From Marsupella aquatica (taxonomy: Eukaryota; Marchantiophyta), in the NCBI GenBank assembly GCA_973895155.1, contig OZ316897.1, positions 21,018,001 through 21,082,000 of the forward strand: DNA of 64,000 nucleotides, written 5' to 3'. Under the pieces are notes generated by a model, which worked only from the letters and a program-made list of their open reading frames with translations, was not told the DNA's origin and did not search any database. Shown one piece after another: positions 60,153-64,000 of the stretch. Both the position numbers and the translations under genes were made by a program. The first letter of the stretch is position 1. Each line of letters opens with the position of its first letter.

Positions 60153-61821
60153 CACTAGCCAAGTAGTTGAAAGGGCGTTATGGAATCTACCATCGAGACG
60201 CGTGATGTGTTGCCTCCTCACAAGAAGCTATAGGAAAGTGCTTGCAGAGGAAACAAAACGACGAAAATGGGGAGCAGATTCTTAACGCAGTAGGGAAAAC
60301 AGAGGATGTTAGAAACCTTAATGAGAGATCGTGGTTTTAAATTACAGGTAAGTCATGATGATCTTGAACAAATGGAGAAGTAAGTATTTTTTGTATGCTA
60401 CGACTGCTTTTGCTGTTTCGTCGTAGACTTCGCGAGGTGGCCGAACAGCATGGAGATAGACTTTCATACGACTAGTGGGAGGTTGCCATGACAAACATTG
60501 GTGGGCATGTCTTGGGTGCATGGACAGCAAGGGAACCAAGGAATAAAGACACGTACAAGAATGGCAAGGAGGGATTGAAGATGCTACCTCTCATTCTACC
60601 ATTACTATGAGTTGCATACCTAGTATGAATCCCTCGGAGAATTGGCTGCCTTGGAACCAGTCACACTTTTATATGTAGCTATGAGTTCCTTCCCGGAGTA
60701 AATGAATGATACTTTGTCTGGTCTTGCGATCAGAAGGCAGGGTCTTCATTGTTAAATGGATTCATCCTTGATTCGAAAAAGTCGACCTGTTTCAAGAAAT
60801 TTTGCATATTACTATTTTCACCTGTTGACCGCGTTTCCAAACTGTTTGAAATACCATAATTCGATCTAACTCGGCTTAGAATATCAGCTGAACTCATGAT
60901 TGAAATTCCTCTCATTGGCTCAGGAAATATTTCAACAGATTACAATGCCCTGAGTCATAGTTGTCGTAGATGAGTCAATTTGATCTCTACCTCTTTTGAG
61001 CTCAGCAGATCTACCATCACCACTTCTCGAGCTCAGGCTGGGAAGGGATTACATGCAACCATAGTCAAGGGTTCGTGCTTCTAAATAAATCGCAAGGAAG
61101 CATTGGCACCATCACCCCAATCAGACAACTCTTCATCCCTCAATGCTTGGTGGAATATTTCTTTATGCGCATCTCAGAGATTATATATATCTCAAATTTC
61201 GATCCCATAGTTGATGGATATAACAGACTTACTCAAAGGTCTTGTTTAGCCAAACAGGAAATAGGACTTCGTAATAGGACTGAGGATTATATCAGGCTTG
61301 GAATGCCAGTTTTGAGTAAGACACCGTGCATAACGCGTTCAAAGCTCATATGAATCATGTCATCTAGACGAAACTATTCACGACGTGTTGCACTTATAAA
61401 GGCAGAGAATCTCTACTCCACGACAGAGATCTCTAAAGACAGCTTCGGTATCTCAGGTTTGTTCTCGACTTCTAAGGACAAAGGCGGAGGAGGCGAAGAA
61501 GTTAAGTCACAGTCTAGACACTTTGACTACGATTCAAGGAAAAAAGGTGGCAATTCGCTGCAAACAAGGGTCCACATTATCACTCCCAGGTCTAGTGGAG
61601 AATCAAACATTACAGTCACAACGTCGAGTTACGAAGACAATTACATATACAACCTTCGAAAAATTGCTATTAAAGCAGTCATATTTTGATGAAGTCTAAA
61701 TTACTCTTGATCAAAATTGGGCCCTCGTTGTGGCACTAACTGAGTGGGAAGTATTCAATCCTATCGATGCACAGCTAGATAGCCAGACAAATTACGGATC
61801 CAATCCCGGCACAGTTAGAGT
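60153..61821. other. Intergenic DNA downstream of RPL10
   Basis: A 110-codon plus ORF (61357-61689, MSSRRNYSRRVALIKAEN...) and a 61-codon minus ORF (60730-60915) are somewhat protein-like but match no family I know. They may be exons of unrecognised genes or relics. Confidence 0.35.
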
Positions 61822-63569
<1,748 letters not shown>

Positions 63570-63698
63570 GGCGAAAAAGCAGAGCAGCGATCCGCCGTAG
63601 CGATGGACGAGCACAGCGACGACAACGACGACAACGACGACGACGAAAGATGGTCGATCCCAAAGGCACGAAAGGAAGCGAAACCGCAACCTTATTGA

Positions 63699-63740
63699 GG
63701 CCCAAGAGACGGAACAGCGAATATCTGAGGCTTAGGGTTT
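63699..63740 (-). promoter_or_regulatory. Site II element (TGGGCC) and telo-box (AAACCCTAA) of RPL10
   Basis: On the minus strand AAACCCTAA (63732-63740) is followed 27 bp downstream by TGGGCC (63699-63704). This pairing is characteristic of plant ribosomal-protein promoters and coordinates expression in dividing cells. It lies 130-171 bp ahead of the ATG. Confidence 0.75.
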
Positions 63741-64000
63741 CATCCAGCGTTCGCGTTCATCAGTACAGTGGGAGGGAGTCGTCCTGAGTGGAGTGGGCAT
63801 GGAACCGGAGGGGTAGGGTAGCTTTCCATTCACCCCCTCTGTCACCCCGCCTCCCCCTCCCTATTCTGTCAATCACTTTACCTTAGAACTACAGTAGCTG
63901 GCAAATCATATTCTGGTTTAATTCACTCCCATTCACCACCATTGACGCATTAGCCATAAATTGTTGTACAATTGACTATCAGTACTGCATATACACTTAG
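63741..64000. other. Upstream flank of RPL10
   Basis: CT-rich sequence (about 63830-63860), then AT-rich DNA; no gene seen. Confidence 0.4.

Overview
This is nuclear DNA of a land plant. Four lines of evidence support that: plant-type multi-exon genes with GT-AG introns, a PPR-SMR organelle protein, a Copia retroelement primed by tRNA-iMet, and TTTAGGG-type telomere motifs. I cannot name the species. Gene density is low (four convincing genes in 64 kb), intergenic DNA is AT-rich and repeat-filled, and some introns are long. A large seedless-plant or gymnosperm genome would fit, but that is a guess.

Layout. 1-3109 is the 5' part of a Copia LTR retrotransposon on the minus strand: 439-bp LTR, primer-binding site, long leader, gag, protease and GAG-pre-integrase, running off the left edge. 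4141-8011 holds the two decayed genes of one PIF/Harbinger-like DNA transposon, a DDE transposase (+) and a Myb/SANT-like protein (-). 10.4-11.0 kb is a tandem repeat and 12.1-12.4 kb a cluster of inverted repeats. 13480-21930 (-) is a complete 12-exon gene for a pentatricopeptide protein with a C-terminal SMR domain (927 aa). Its 2.8-kb second intron carries a 257-codon ORF on the opposite strand with its own AATAAA. 26546-29405 (+) is a complete 9-exon MAK16 gene (305 aa). 31691-33003 (-) is a 3-exon coiled-coil RING protein with a one-base frameshift. 33-61 kb is mostly repeats: minisatellites, a G-rich tract, two opposite copies of one retroelement-like family (37580-38900 minus; 49139-52769 plus, flanked by a 5-bp target duplication inside a tandem array), a divergent ~185-bp satellite (46.6-48.2 kb) and scrambled NLR resistance-gene relics (57.9-60.2 kb). 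61822-63569 (-) is a complete 5-exon RPL10 gene (223 aa) with a telo-box and a site II element upstream.

How the genes relate. MAK16 and RPL10 both serve the large ribosomal subunit, one as an early assembly factor and one as a structural protein. The PPR-SMR protein is expected in plastids or mitochondria. Nothing indicates an operon-like or clustered pathway; the rest is mobile-element debris. All exon models were made by eye from splice consensus, reading phase and remembered family sequence. In the MAK16, RPL10 and PPR-SMR models every exon phase matches and the total length divides by three.
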